Shown here one piece after another: positions 1 through 15,953 of a stretch of 64,000 nt of DNA. Source of the stretch: Actinomycetota bacterium (lineage in GTDB: Bacteria > Actinomycetota > Thermoleophilia > Solirubrobacterales > Solirubrobacteraceae); assembly GCA_005888335.1 (NCBI GenBank), contig VAWY01000068.1, positions 1 to 64,000 on the forward strand. Direction: 5' to 3'. The position numbers and the translations under genes were made by a program. Position 1 is the first letter of the stretch. Each line of letters starts with the position of its first letter. The notes beneath the pieces were generated by a model, which did no database searches, had not been told where the DNA came from, and worked only from the letters and a program-made list of their open reading frames with translations.

Positions 1-558
1 GAGCAGCTGCGCGGCACCGTCGCGCTGCCCAACGGCCTGGGCCGCGACGTGACGGTCGCCGTCTTCGCCAAGGGCGACAAGGCGCGCGAGGCCGAGGAGG
101 CCGGCGCCGACGTCGTGGGCGCCGAGGACCTCGCCGAGCGCGTGCAGGGCGGCTTCACCGACTTCGACGTCGCCATCGCCACGCCGGACCTCATGCCGGT
201 GGTCGGCCGCCTCGGCCGCATCCTCGGCCCGCAGGGCAAGATGCCCAACCCGCGCGTCGGCACCGTGACGATGGACGTCGCCAAGGCGGTCCAGGAGTCC
301 AAGGCGGGCAAGGTCGAGTACCGCACCGACCGCACGGCCAACGTGCACCTGACGATCGGCAAGACGAGCTTCGACGAGGGCGCGCTGCTGCAGAACTACG
401 CGGCGCTGCTCGAGGAGATCATCCGCGCCAAGCCGTCGGGGGCGAAGGGCCGCTACATCAAGTCGATCACGCTGGCCTCGACGATGGGGCCGGACGTCAA
501 GGTCGATCCGTCCCGCACACGACCGGATGCGGAGGCGCCCGTCGCGGCCAACGCGTAA
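1..558 (+). CDS. rplA: 50S ribosomal protein L1 (5'-truncated by window edge)
   Basis: Frame 1 is open from the first base and gives 185 residues, the C-terminal four fifths of L1. L1 binds 23S rRNA at the L1 stalk and helps release E-site tRNA; in many bacteria it also represses its own operon. Recognisable are the [18 protein letters not shown] segment, the [19 protein letters not shown] core and the GKVEYRTDR stretch. The start codon lies upstream of the window. An internal GTG at 49 is not a start because homology continues upstream of it. It is followed 54 bp later by rplJ, the usual rplKA-rplJL order. Confidence 0.97.
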   Translation, partial: EQLRGTVALPNGLGRDVTVAVFAKGDKAREAEEAGADVVGAEDLAERVQGGFTDFDVAIATPDLMPVVGRLGRILGPQGKMPNPRVGTVTMDVAKAVQESKAGKVEYRTDRTANVHLTIGKTSFDEGALLQNYAALLEEIIRAKPSGAKGRYIKSITLASTMGPDVKVDPSRTRPDAEAPVAANA

Positions 559-612
559 GGCACCTCCCTCCCGAGACCGCCGGCAGCTGAGTAAGTCCGG
601 CGCAGGAGGCGC

Positions 613-1398
613 ATGAACCGAGAGCAGAAAGCGGCGGCGATCGCCGAGATCGCCCAGAACATCCAGGAGTCCGAGGCGATCTTCGCCGTGGACTACCGCG
701 GGATCAGCGTGCCGCAGGCGGCGGAGCTGCGCGCCCAGCTGCGCGAGGCGGACACCCGCTTCACGGTCGTCAAGAACACGCTGACCGAGCGGGCGGCCGA
801 CCAGGCGGGCGCCGAGGTGCTCAAGAGCCTGCTCGAGGGCCCGACCGCGCTGGCCTTCGTGCGCGGCGACGCCGCGGCCGCGGCCAAGGCGATCTCCGAC
901 TACGGGCGCCGGACCGACCTGCTGCCCTTCAAGGGCGGCCTGATGAACGGGGAGGGCCTCGACCCCGACCAGATCCGGGCCATCGCCCGGCTCCCCAGCC
1001 GCGAGATCCTCTACGCGCAGCTCGTCGGCGTCGTCGCCCACCCGATCTCCGGGCTGGCGCGCACGCTGAACGCGCTCATCTCCGGGCTCGCCATCGCCCT
1101 GGGCCAGATCCAGGAGAAGGGGCTGATCGGCCAGGGCGCGCCGGCCGCCGCGGCGCCGGCCGCGGAGGCGGCGGCGCCGGCCGAGGAGGCGGCGCCGGCC
1201 GAGGAGGCGGCGCCGGCTGAGGAGCCCGCCGCCGCGGAGCCCGCGGCCGAGGCCCCGGCCGAGGCGGGCACCGAGCCCACCGACGCCGACCAGGACGCGG
1301 GCCCCGCCGGGACGCCCGAGGCCGCCCAGCCCGACCAGGCCGAGGGCGAGGACACGCCCGCCGAGACCGAACCTTCGACTCAGACCGACGAGGAGTAA
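613..1398 (+). CDS. rplJ: 50S ribosomal protein L10 with long acidic Ala/Glu C-terminal extension
   Basis: L10 anchors the L7/L12 dimers to the ribosomal stalk. Residues 1 to about 170 match the family ([20 protein letters not shown] start, FTVVKNTL motif). The family normally ends near 165-180 residues; this one has 261. The extra ~85 residues are almost only Ala, Pro, Glu, Asp and Gly and begin with tandem AAPAEE units coded by an 18 bp DNA repeat around 1165-1226. The ATG at 613 has a clear AGGAGG seven bases upstream. rplL follows 7 bp after the stop, so the pair is one operon. The tail keeps GC-rich codon use and is unlikely to be a sequencing artefact. Confidence 0.96.
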   Translation: MNREQKAAAIAEIAQNIQESEAIFAVDYRGISVPQAAELRAQLREADTRFTVVKNTLTERAADQAGAEVLKSLLEGPTALAFVRGDAAAAAKAISDYGRRTDLLPFKGGLMNGEGLDPDQIRAIARLPSREILYAQLVGVVAHPISGLARTLNALISGLAIALGQIQEKGLIGQGAPAAAAPAAEAAAPAEEAAPAEEAAPAEEPAAAEPAAEAPAEAGTEPTDADQDAGPAGTPEAAQPDQAEGEDTPAETEPSTQTDEE

Positions 1399-1405
1399 CC
1401 ACCAC

Positions 1406-1792
1406 ATGCCCAGCACCCAGGAGTGGATCGACGAGCTCAAGAGCATCTCGGTGCTCGAGCTGGCCGAGCGCATCAAGGCGCTCGAGGAGGAGTTCGGCGT
1501 GTCGGCCAGCGCCGTCGCCGCGGCGGCCCCGGCGGCCGGCGCCGGCGCGGGCGGCGAGGACGGCGCCGCCGCCGAGGAGCAGACCACGTTCGACGTCGTC
1601 CTGACCGGCGCCGGCGACAAGAAGATCCAGGTCATCAAGGTCGTCCGCGCGGCGACCGGGCTCGGCCTCAAGGAGGCCAAGGCGCTCGTCGACGAGGCGC
1701 CCAAGCCCGTCAAGGAGGGCATCGACCGCGACGAGGCCGACAAGCTCAAGGCCCAGCTCGAGGAGGCCGGAGGGAGCGTCGAGCTGAAGTAA
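1406..1792 (+). CDS. rplL: 50S ribosomal protein L7/L12
   Basis: 128 residues, the usual length. The N-terminal dimerisation domain ([20 protein letters not shown]) is followed by an Ala/Gly hinge at about residues 35-52 and the C-terminal factor-binding domain with [20 protein letters not shown]. This domain recruits EF-G, EF-Tu, IF2 and RF3 to the ribosome. It sits 7 bp after rplJ and is followed by a GC-rich hairpin that looks like the end of the operon. Confidence 0.98.
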   Translation: MPSTQEWIDELKSISVLELAERIKALEEEFGVSASAVAAAAPAAGAGAGGEDGAAAEEQTTFDVVLTGAGDKKIQVIKVVRAATGLGLKEAKALVDEAPKPVKEGIDRDEADKLKAQLEEAGGSVELK

Positions 1793-1797
1793 GAGCT

Positions 1798-1812
1798 GTG
1801 GCCTCCGGCCAC
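1798..1812 (+). terminator. GC hairpin after rplL
   Basis: GTGGCC and GGCCAC pair perfectly around a TCC loop, starting six bases after the rplL stop. There is no real T tract (GCGGTCTTGC follows), so termination is likely but unproven. Confidence 0.45.
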
Positions 1813-1838
1813 GCGGTCTTGCTCGCTGATCCGGCCCG

Positions 1839-2729
1839 GTGGCCATCCGTGACCACGGGAACGGGCGAGTAACGCCGGTCGAGACCGTCACGCTCCGTGC
1901 CGGCGACCTGGAGGCGGAGATCGCCCCGGGCGCCGGCATGGTCTGCGCCTCGCTGCGCCACCGTGGCGGCGAGCTGCTCGGGCTGCGCAAGGGCCTGGAG
2001 GCGTACGCGTCCACCGGCTCGACGATGGGCGTCCCGCTGCTGTATCCGTGGGCGAACCGGATCGCCGCCCGGCGCTTCGAGGTCATGGGCCGCGCGGTCG
2101 ACCTCGACCGCGCGCCCGGCCGCTTCCGCGACGACGCGGAGACCGGGCTGCCGATGCACGGCGCGAAGGTCGCGGGCGGGGCGTGGACGGTCGAGGAGCG
2201 CAGCGAGCGCTCGGTGCGCGCGAGCTTCGACTGGGGCGCCGACCCGGCGCTGCTCGCCGCCTTCCCGTTCCCGCACCGGGCGACGCTCGAGATCGAGCTC
2301 GAGGACGCCGCGGCGCACTGGCGCATCGCGGTCGAGGGCGAGGCGCCGGTCGCCCTGGGCTTTCACCCCTACCTGCGCCTGCCGCCGGAGCCGCGCGTCG
2401 AGGCGCCGGTCCGCGAGCGCCTCCTCCTCGACGAGCGCAAGCTGCCGACCGGCGAGCGCGAGCCCGCCGAGCCGATCGAGGGTCCGCTCGCCGGGCGGAC
2501 CTTCGACGACGCCTACCTCGCGCCCACCGGCCCCTGCGTGCTCGCCGGCGGCGGGCGCACGATCACGCTGACCTTCGACGAGGGCTTCCCCTACGCGCAG
2601 GTCTTCGCCCCGCCGGGCGAGGGCGTGATCTCGTTCGAGCCGATGACCGCGCCCGCCAACGCGCTCGTGGTGGGGCGCGAGCTGCCTCGCGCGCCCCACC
2701 ACGCCGCCTTCACGATCGCGGTCGCCTGA
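1839..2729 (+). CDS. aldose 1-epimerase (mutarotase) family protein
   Basis: 296 residues. The fold family interconverts alpha and beta anomers of aldoses or hexose-6-phosphates. Supporting motifs are PLLYPWANRIAARRFEV near residues 66-82, MHGAKV near 106, GFHPYLRLP near 173 and the catalytic-glutamate segment SFEPMTAPANAL near the C-terminus. The GTG at 1839 is the only plausible start upstream of the conserved region, but no Shine-Dalgarno is visible. It ends 6 bp before the methyltransferase gene, so the two are probably cotranscribed. Exact sugar substrate cannot be told from sequence. Confidence 0.85.
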   Translation: MAIRDHGNGRVTPVETVTLRAGDLEAEIAPGAGMVCASLRHRGGELLGLRKGLEAYASTGSTMGVPLLYPWANRIAARRFEVMGRAVDLDRAPGRFRDDAETGLPMHGAKVAGGAWTVEERSERSVRASFDWGADPALLAAFPFPHRATLEIELEDAAAHWRIAVEGEAPVALGFHPYLRLPPEPRVEAPVRERLLLDERKLPTGEREPAEPIEGPLAGRTFDDAYLAPTGPCVLAGGGRTITLTFDEGFPYAQVFAPPGEGVISFEPMTAPANALVVGRELPRAPHHAAFTIAVA

Positions 2730-2735
2730 CGGTCG

Positions 2736-3305
2736 ATGGTCCTCGCCGCCAAGTGGCCGTCGCTCGACGCACTGCTCGCCGCCCACCCGGAGCTGCGGCT
2801 CGATCTCGGCTGCGGCTGGGTCAAGGAGCCCGGCTACGTCGGGCTGGACGACCTGCGCGGCGTCGGCGGGCTCGAGGGCCAGTCGCCCAGCGACGAGCGC
2901 GGCCCCGACGTCTTCCTGGACCTCAACGCCGACCGCTGGCCGTTCGCCGACGGCTCGGTGGGGGAGGTGCGCTCGCGCCACTTCCTCGAGCACTCGCTGC
3001 TCGACCACGTCTTCGCCGAGTCGCACCGCGTCCTGCGCCCCGGCGGGCGCTTCGTCGCGATCGTGCCCTACGCCAACAGCGCCGACGGCATGGCGCCCGG
3101 GCACACCGTCTTCCTGACCGAGCGCTTCTTCGAGCGCAACCCGTCCTTCCAGGCGCAGTTCGCCATCACCCGGGTCACCTATCGCCAGAGCGAGGAGTGG
3201 GAGCGCTGGCCGCGCCTGCTGCGCCGGCTCATCCCGTACGACTGGGCGCGCACGCACCTCTACAACGTCTGCAAGGAGATGCGGCTGGAGGCCGTTCGCC
3301 GCTAG
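2736..3305 (+). CDS. class I SAM-dependent methyltransferase
   Basis: 189 residues with a compact Rossmann-type methyltransferase core: LRLDLGCGW (SAM-binding loop, about residues 25-33), then DLNADRWPFADGSVGEVRSR and HRVLRPGGRFVAIVPY, as in the Methyltransf_11 group. The substrate is unknown. There is no membrane segment. It follows the epimerase gene by 6 bp and converges with the dipeptidase gene, the two 3' ends overlapping by 4 bases. Confidence 0.8.
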   Translation: MVLAAKWPSLDALLAAHPELRLDLGCGWVKEPGYVGLDDLRGVGGLEGQSPSDERGPDVFLDLNADRWPFADGSVGEVRSRHFLEHSLLDHVFAESHRVLRPGGRFVAIVPYANSADGMAPGHTVFLTERFFERNPSFQAQFAITRVTYRQSEEWERWPRLLRRLIPYDWARTHLYNVCKEMRLEAVRR

Positions 3306-4318
3306 GACCGCCAGGTCGCGGCGAGCACACGCCGCCAGTTGCCCCACGCGATCTGGCCCACCTCGTCGGCGCTGAACCCGTCGTCGCGCAGCGCGTCGAG
3401 CAGGCGGGGCAGGCCGCCGGCGTCGCCGATCGCCGCGGGGATCGTGGCGCCGTCGAAGTCCGAGCCCAGCGCGACGCGCTCGACGCCGATGCGGTCGGCG
3501 ACGTGGCGGACGTGCGCGACGACGGCGGCCAGCGGCGTGTCGGGATCGTCGCGGCCGTCGGCCCGCAGGAACGGGGCGACGAACGCGATGCCGACCAGGC
3601 CGCTGGAGGCGCCGATCGCGTCGAGCTGCTCGTCGGTCAGGTTGCGCGACGCGGGGGCAAGCGCGTACGCGCAGGAGTGCGTCGCGACGAGCGGGGCCTC
3701 CGTCGTCGCCGCGAGATCCCAGAAGCCCGTGAGGTTGAGGTGGCTGGCGTCGACGAGGACGCCGAGCTCGTTGCATCGGCGCACCAGCGCACGGCCGGCG
3801 TCGGTGAGGCCGGCTCCGGTGTCCGGGGTGCCCGGGAAGCGCCCGGCGACGCCGTGACCGAACGCGTTGGGGCGGCTCCAGACCGGTCCCAGCGAGCGCA
3901 GCCCGGCCGCATGCCACAGCTCGAGCGCCTCGAGCTCGGGGTCGATGGCTTCCGCGCCCTCGAGGTGCAGCACGGCGCCGAGCACGCCGTCGTCCAGGCA
4001 GCGATCGAGCTCCGCGACCGAGCGCACGACGCGCAGCGCGCCGAGCTCCTGCAGCCGGAACAGCCGCCCGGCCGCGCGCAGCGCGTACTCGGCGGCGACG
4101 CCCGGCGCGAGCGCGGGCGGCAGCGGCGACTCCCAGCCGTCCTCGCGCTCGATCAGCTCGGGCTCCTCGCTGGGGGTGAAGACGGCGAAGATGCCGCCGG
4201 CCAACCCGCCCGCGCGGGCGCGCGGGATGTCGAGGTGCCCGTCGGGGCGGCCGGCGGCTATCGCCTCGGCGCCCGCGCGCAGCAGCGCGTCGTTGTGGCC
4301 GTCGAAGACGGGCTGCAT
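3302..4318 (-). CDS. membrane dipeptidase-like zinc peptidase (family M19)
   Basis: 338 residues of renal dipeptidase type, expected to hydrolyse dipeptides, possibly including D-amino-acid ones. The metal ligands of the family are visible: H8 and D10 in FDGHNDALL, the Glu in HLEGAEAID, His in VDASHLN and in ATHSCAYAL, and the Asp of LGSDFDGA. I chose the ATG at 4318 because the family starts just before DGHND; an in-frame ATG at 4339 would add seven residues and overlap the divergent acyl-CoA dehydrogenase start. No signal peptide is evident, so it is probably cytoplasmic. Confidence 0.9.
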   Translation of the reverse strand: MQPVFDGHNDALLRAGAEAIAAGRPDGHLDIPRARAGGLAGGIFAVFTPSEEPELIEREDGWESPLPPALAPGVAAEYALRAAGRLFRLQELGALRVVRSVAELDRCLDDGVLGAVLHLEGAEAIDPELEALELWHAAGLRSLGPVWSRPNAFGHGVAGRFPGTPDTGAGLTDAGRALVRRCNELGVLVDASHLNLTGFWDLAATTEAPLVATHSCAYALAPASRNLTDEQLDAIGASSGLVGIAFVAPFLRADGRDDPDTPLAAVVAHVRHVADRIGVERVALGSDFDGATIPAAIGDAGGLPRLLDALRDDGFSADEVGQIAWGNWRRVLAATWRS

Positions 4319-4337
4319 GTCCCGTAGGGTGCCGGAC

Positions 4338-5498
4338 ATGGCCCTCCTGTCGCTGGTCCCCTCCGACGAGGAGGCCCTGCTGCGCGAGAGCGTGGCCGGC
4401 CTCTGCTCGCGGTTCGGTCCCGCCTACATGCGCGAATGCAACGCCGCGGGGGAGCCGCCGCGCGAGCTCTGGGACGCGCTCGCCGAGCGCGGCTACCTCG
4501 GCGTCAACCTGCCCGAGGACTACGGCGGGGGCGGGCTCGGCATGTCCGGGCTGGCGGCGGTCGGCGAGGAGATCTCCGCGGCCGGGTGCTCGCTTCTGCT
4601 CATCGTCGTCTCGCCGGCGATCGCGGGCTCGATCCTCGTGCGCCACGGCACGCCCGAGCAGCGCCAGGACTGGCTGCCCGGGATCGCGGCGGGCACCACG
4701 CGCGTGGCGTTCGCGATCACGGAGCCCGACGCCGGGACCAACTCGCACAACCTCTCGACGGCGGCGCGCAAGGACAACGGCCGCTGGCTGCTGCGCGGGA
4801 CCAAGACGTTCATCTCCGGCGTCGAGGACGCCCACGCGGTGCTCGTCGTCGCCCGCCAGAGGCTGGCCGACGGCACGCTCGGGCTGCCGCTGCTGATGCT
4901 CGTCGACGCCGACGCGCCGGGCCTGGAGCGCCAGCACATCCCGACCGCCCTGCGCGGCGGCGACCGCCAGTGGCAGCTGTTCTTCGACGACGTCGAGGTC
5001 GCGCCCGAGCGCCTGATCGGGGGCGAGACCGCCGGACTCAAGGCGGCGTTCGACGGCCTGAACCCCGAGCGCATCATGGGGGCGGCGATCTCATGCGGCT
5101 CGGGAGGCCGCGGCCTGCGCCTCGCGGCCGACTATGCCCGCGAGCGCGTCGTCTGGGACGCGCCGATCGGCACGCACCAGGGGATCTCCCACCCGCTCGC
5201 CCAGGCGAAGATCGAGCTCGAGTGCGCGCGGCTGATGATGCAGAAGGCCGCGGCGCTCTACGACGCCGGCGCGCCGGCCGGCGAGGCGGCCAACATGGCC
5301 AAGTACGCCGCGGCCGAGGCCGCGATCCACTGCGTCGACCAGGCCATCCAGACCCACGGCGGCAACGGCTTCGCGCTCGAGTACGGGCTGACCGACCTGT
5401 ACTGGGGCGTCCGCCTCGGCCGGACGGCGCCGGTCTCGCGCGAGATGGTCCTCAACTACGTGGCCGAGCACTCCCTCGGCCTGCCCCGGTCGTACTGA
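4338..5498 (+). CDS. acyl-CoA dehydrogenase
   Basis: 386 residues, normal length. It catalyses FAD-dependent alpha,beta-dehydrogenation of an acyl-CoA. The three-domain arrangement is readable: N-terminal helical part (NLPEDYGGGGLGMSGLA), beta domain with AFAITEPDAGTNSHN and FISGVEDAH, and C-terminal helices with QTHGGNGFALEYGLTDLYWG. The ATG at 4338 is chosen because homology begins there, although the frame is open far upstream. It diverges from the dipeptidase gene with only about 20 bp between starts, so the two promoters must overlap the 5' ends of each other's genes. Chain-length specificity cannot be assigned. Confidence 0.93.
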   Translation: MALLSLVPSDEEALLRESVAGLCSRFGPAYMRECNAAGEPPRELWDALAERGYLGVNLPEDYGGGGLGMSGLAAVGEEISAAGCSLLLIVVSPAIAGSILVRHGTPEQRQDWLPGIAAGTTRVAFAITEPDAGTNSHNLSTAARKDNGRWLLRGTKTFISGVEDAHAVLVVARQRLADGTLGLPLLMLVDADAPGLERQHIPTALRGGDRQWQLFFDDVEVAPERLIGGETAGLKAAFDGLNPERIMGAAISCGSGGRGLRLAADYARERVVWDAPIGTHQGISHPLAQAKIELECARLMMQKAAALYDAGAPAGEAANMAKYAAAEAAIHCVDQAIQTHGGNGFALEYGLTDLYWGVRLGRTAPVSREMVLNYVAEHSLGLPRSY

Positions 5499-5506
5499 AC
5501 GCATCG

Positions 5507-5563
5507 AGGCGAGCGACGTTCGTGTCGCCTTCGCGCCGAGGTTGCGCCAAACGCCGCGCGTTT
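5507..5563 (+). terminator. two hairpins after the acyl-CoA dehydrogenase gene
   Basis: AGGCGA (5507) pairs with TCGCCT (5525) and AAACGC (5549) pairs perfectly with GCGTTT (5558) around CGC. The second has TTT in its own 3' arm. Together they are plausible as the end of the upstream transcript. Confidence 0.4.
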
Positions 5564-5601
5564 CGCCCGCCGCGGCACCGTTCCGGGCGACGCTCCCCCG
5601 C

Positions 5602-6537
5602 ATGCGTCAAGAAGCGCATGACAGTCGTGCGGTTCTTGACCTGTACGGGGATCCGGCGGTGGCGGCGCTCGCCGAGCGGCAGGAGGCGATGGTGTCGACC
5701 GAGCAGCTGCGGGCCCTTGGCCTGGATCGCGGGGCCATCGCGTGGCGCGTGCGCCGGCGGCGGTTGACTGGAGTGCATCGAGGGGTCTACGCGGTCGGTC
5801 CGCCCCGCCGGACGTGGCGCGCGCGGCTGTGGGCGGCCGTGCTGGCCTGCGGCGGTCCTCACGCCGCCGTGCTCAGCCACCGCACGGCCGCTGCGCTGTG
5901 GGACCTGCGCCACGCGCCGATGCGCATCGAGGTCACGACTCTGCACCAGAGCCGCTCGACGAAGACGATCCGCGTGTACCGCGGCCGCCTCGAGCCGCAC
6001 GAGATCACGACCCTCGACGGGCTGCCGCTCACCACCCCGATGCGCGCCCTGCTCGACCTCGCGACGATCATCACCGCCCACGACCTCGAGCGGGCCGTCC
6101 ACCGCGCCGCCCAACTCCGCCTCCTCGATGCCGGCGCCGTCCCGCCCGGCCGCCGCGGAGCGCGACGACTGCGCGAAGCCATCGCCACGATCCCTCACGA
6201 CGAGCCCCGCATCACCAGGAGCGACCTCGAGGAGGCCTTCCTCAAGCTCGTGAACGACTTCGACCTGCCACCGCCGCTGACCAACCACCCCGTCAACGGC
6301 CATGAGGTCGACGCCTACTGGCCCGAGCACCGCCTGATCGTCGAGCTCGACAGCCGCCGGTGGCACCTCAACCCGATCGCCTTCGAGGACGACCGCGAGC
6401 GCGACGCGGAGCACATCCTCGCCGGGGACCGCGTCGTCCGGCTCACCTACCGCCAGCTCACCGCCCGCGCGGCGCTCACCGCCGCGCGGCTGCGAGCGCT
6501 GACCGCAGGAACGCGCCCCGCCCCATCCTGGCAATGA
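5602..6537 (+). CDS. AbiEi-type N-terminal domain plus DUF559 (Vsr-like) endonuclease-fold protein
   Basis: 311 residues from the ATG at 5602. Residues about 20-75 match the AbiEi antitoxin winged-helix domain (STEQLRALGLDRGAI, then LTGVHRGVYAVG). The C-terminal third is DUF559, related to very-short-patch-repair endonucleases, with HEVDAYWPEHRLIVELDSRR and a final DRVVRLTYRQL. Such genes are abundant and multi-copy in some actinobacteria; no partner toxin gene is adjacent. The start is uncertain: an in-frame GTG at 5659 gives a more typical N-terminus and would leave a 35 bp palindrome (5606-5640) in the leader rather than in codons 2-13. Neither start has a good Shine-Dalgarno. Confidence 0.75.
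   Translation: MRQEAHDSRAVLDLYGDPAVAALAERQEAMVSTEQLRALGLDRGAIAWRVRRRRLTGVHRGVYAVGPPRRTWRARLWAAVLACGGPHAAVLSHRTAAALWDLRHAPMRIEVTTLHQSRSTKTIRVYRGRLEPHEITTLDGLPLTTPMRALLDLATIITAHDLERAVHRAAQLRLLDAGAVPPGRRGARRLREAIATIPHDEPRITRSDLEEAFLKLVNDFDLPPPLTNHPVNGHEVDAYWPEHRLIVELDSRRWHLNPIAFEDDRERDAEHILAGDRVVRLTYRQLTARAALTAARLRALTAGTRPAPSWQ
5606..5640. promoter_or_regulatory. 35 bp near-perfect palindrome at the DUF559 gene start
   Basis: Left arm GTCAAGAAGCGCATGAC and the reverse complement of the right arm match at 15 of 17 positions around a single central A. It lies at the very start of the DUF559 gene, or just upstream if the GTG at 5659 is used. It could be an operator, an mRNA hairpin masking initiation, or a dispersed genomic palindrome. 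No second copy was noticed in this window. Confidence 0.6.
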
Positions 6538-6557
6538 CGGGGAACTCACGCTAAAGT
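6528..6557 (+). promoter_or_regulatory. candidate rpoB promoter P1
   Basis: CTGGCA (6528-6533), an 18 bp spacer, then TAAAGT (6552-6557), resembling a primary-sigma promoter. It begins inside the last codons of the DUF559 gene and would give a leader of about 200 nt on rpoB. Confidence 0.4.
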
Positions 6558-6673
6558 GCCGCCCGTCGACCGATAGCCGCAGCCGCCCAAAGCGACGAGC
6601 GCCGCGCCACATACGCGGCGGCTCCGGGCGGGGTCCGTGAGTGTCGACGCGCCCCTCAGGGGGCGACAGCCTG

Positions 6674-6686
6674 CTGTGCTATCTTG
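6674..6686 (+). promoter_or_regulatory. candidate rpoB promoter P2, extended -10
   Basis: CTGTGCTATCTTG contains TGC-TATCTT, an extended -10 box. The identical 13-mer occurs upstream of rpmJ at 42239-42251. No good -35 is visible. Transcription would start near 6692, about 70 nt before the rpoB start codon. Confidence 0.55.
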
Positions 6687-6763
6687 GCCAGTCCGCGTGT
6701 CTCCGGACCGCCTCGCCTCGATCCCCTCCGCCGTACCGATTCTCCGAGAGGAGTCGCCTCACC

Positions 6764-10366
<3,603 letters not shown>

Positions 10367-10380
10367 AGAAAGAAGCCGCC

Positions 10381-14423
<4,043 letters not shown>

Positions 14424-14427
<4 letters not shown>

Positions 14428-14705
14428 CAAAGCGCTGCGAGGTAGGCGTCGGCGCGGCCGGCGCCTACCTCCACCACCGACCGCGCGCGCAGGCATGACC
14501 TGACGCGCCGCGGCGGCACGCCGCGGTCGACGCGCACGACCTCCCCGCGGCGGTCCAGCCAGACCAGGTCGAGCGCGAAGCGCATCCCGAAGGTGTGCAC
14601 CGAGCGGCAGCGCGGGATGCGCAGCCCCTCGCCGTCGCCGAGCGCGGCCCGGCCGGTCAGCCCGCGCAGCCGCGCCGCTCGCGTGGTGGCCGTCTCGATG
14701 TGCAT
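14424..14705 (-). CDS. DUF192 family protein
   Basis: 93 residues. The hallmark segment [19 protein letters not shown], with the conserved VHTFGM, identifies DUF192, a small beta-barrel family of unknown biochemical role. Bacterial members often carry a signal peptide; none is visible here. Its stop overlaps that of rpoC on the other strand. It starts 7 bp downstream of the prepilin peptidase gene, suggesting cotranscription with it. Confidence 0.85.
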
Positions 14706-14712
14706 GCCGTCA

Positions 14713-15159
14713 TTAGGCGGCGAGCAGCGAGATCACGCCCCCCAGCGCCCCGAGCGCGAGAAACGGGCCGAAGGGCACGGTCGCCCGGCGGGCGGCGCGG
14801 CCCTCGCGCAGGACCTTGACCAGCCCGTACGCGGTCCCGGCGCCGAGCGCGACGGCGAGCGCCACCAGCGTCGTGCGGCCGAGGCAGAGGCCGATCACGC
14901 CGGCGAGCTTGGCGTCGCCGAGGCCCATCCCCGCGGGGTTGAGCAGCGCGGCGACGCCGAGGAAGACCGCGGCGGCGGCGCCCGCCGCCAGCCGCACGGG
15001 CTCGCCGTCGAGGTCCAGCGCGCAGCCGATCGCGACGGCCGCGACCGCGGCCGGGCCGGTGACGCGGTTCGGGATCCGCCGCTCGCGGAGGTCGGTGAGG
15101 GTCGTGGCGGCGGCGACCGCGAGCAGCAGCGCGGACAGCGCCGCCTCCGCAGCGCTCAC
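14713..15159 (-). CDS. short prepilin peptidase (type IV leader peptidase, family A24)
   Basis: 148 residues, very hydrophobic, with several membrane segments. The two catalytic aspartates of the A24 aspartyl proteases are recognisable in TDLRERRIPN (about residue 22) and in GMGLGDAKLAG (the GxGD motif). It lacks the N-terminal cysteine methyltransferase domain of PilD, like CpaA/TadV-type enzymes that process Flp pilins. The GTG at 15159 is preferred: the frame runs on to 15201, but those extra codons come from the adjacent 68 bp repeat. No pilin or secretion ATPase gene is in the window. Confidence 0.85.
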   Translation of the reverse strand: MSAAEAALSALLLAVAAATTLTDLRERRIPNRVTGPAAVAAVAIGCALDLDGEPVRLAAGAAAAVFLGVAALLNPAGMGLGDAKLAGVIGLCLGRTTLVALAVALGAGTAYGLVKVLREGRAARRATVPFGPFLALGALGGVISLLAA

Positions 15160-15356
15160 GTCACATACCCCCCACCACGCGCGCGAACGCAGTTCGCGCA
15201 AGCGACGGCGAAGCCGTCGCCGCTCACGTCACATACCCCCGACCACGCGCGCGAACGCAGTTCGCGCAAGCGACGGCGAAGCCGTCGCCGCTCACGTCAC
15301 ATACCCCCGACCACGCGCGCGAACGCAGTTCGCGCAAGCGACGGCGAAGCCGTCGC
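15153..15356. repeat. three tandem 68 bp repeat units, each with two hairpins
   Basis: Units at 15153-15220, 15221-15288 and 15289-15356 differ at one position, and an 8 bp remnant follows. Each unit holds GCGCGAA-CGCAG-TTCGCGC and GCGACGGC-GAA-GCCGTCGC. Read on the minus strand, the array starts just after the stop codon of the HAD-like gene and runs into the start of the prepilin peptidase gene. It belongs to the dispersed two-hairpin family seen at 17044, 40698, 45736, 56083 and 58001. Confidence 0.95.
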
Positions 15357-15359
15357 CGC

Positions 15360-15878
15360 TCACGAGGCCCGGCGCAGCTCGGCGGCCCAGGCGCGCAGGC
15401 GCTCGGCGCAGGCGTCGTCGAGGCCCGTGACCGGGTCCGTCGGCACGAGCAGCGTGGGCGCCTCGCGCCGCGCGGCCCACGCGTGGCAGGACTCGTCGTG
15501 GGCGTCGTCGATCCACGCCAGCGGCCGGCCGCCGGCGTACGCCTCGACCGAAGCGAGCTTCCAATGTTCCTCGGAGTCCGTCGGCGGGAAGGACAAGTGC
15601 GGATACGGGCCCAGGCCGAGGAGATGGGGGAGATGCTCGTTCGCCCGCTCCTCCCAGCCGGAGCACCAGACGAGCTCGTAGCTGTCGGCGAGCTCGAGAA
15701 GGTGCCGGGCGGCCGTGGCCGAAAGGAGATGCGCGATGCCGTCGACCTGGGTCCAGGTGCCCGTCGGAGCGGCTTCGGGCGCGAAGCCGAACAGCGAGAC
15801 CACCCCGTCGATGTCGACGAAGAGCAACGGCCGATCGCGTAACCGCGAACTTTTTGTGGGTTCTTTAGCCTGCAGCAT
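15360..15878 (-). CDS. HAD-like (Swiss-army-knife RNA-repair-type) hydrolase domain protein
   Basis: 172 residues. The N-terminal RPLLFVDIDGVVSLFG is a HAD motif I (DxDG). YELVWCSGWEERANEHLP and PLAWIDDAHDESCHAW (DD near the C-terminal half) fit the HAD_SAK-type domains. These are predicted phosphatases, but the substrate here is unknown. The ATG at 15878 is chosen since it lies just upstream of motif I. The 3' end abuts the 3 x 68 bp repeat, whose terminal remnant includes the stop codon. It diverges from the DMT transporter gene. Confidence 0.7.
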   Translation of the reverse strand: MLQAKEPTKSSRLRDRPLLFVDIDGVVSLFGFAPEAAPTGTWTQVDGIAHLLSATAARHLLELADSYELVWCSGWEERANEHLPHLLGLGPYPHLSFPPTDSEEHWKLASVEAYAGGRPLAWIDDAHDESCHAWAARREAPTLLVPTDPVTGLDDACAERLRAWAAELRRAS

Positions 15879-15953
15879 CAAGTTGGGCGCGGCTGGGGCC
15901 GATGGTAGGGGCGCCGCTCGATCGTCCTCGCCCCCGGCTTCTTCTCCATCCAC

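Noticed and set aside
1746..4937. 1063-codon minus-strand ORF over rplL and the epimerase/dipeptidase region
   Set aside because: It runs antisense across several genes with clear homology and has Arg/Ala/Gly-rich shadow composition.
6641..6763. N-terminal extension of RpoB from 6641
   Set aside because: The extra 41 codons cover the promoter-like and Shine-Dalgarno region and do not resemble RpoB; GTG at 6764 fits.
15153..15364. Possible CRISPR array
   Set aside because: The three 68 bp units are contiguous with no unique spacers, and no cas genes are present.
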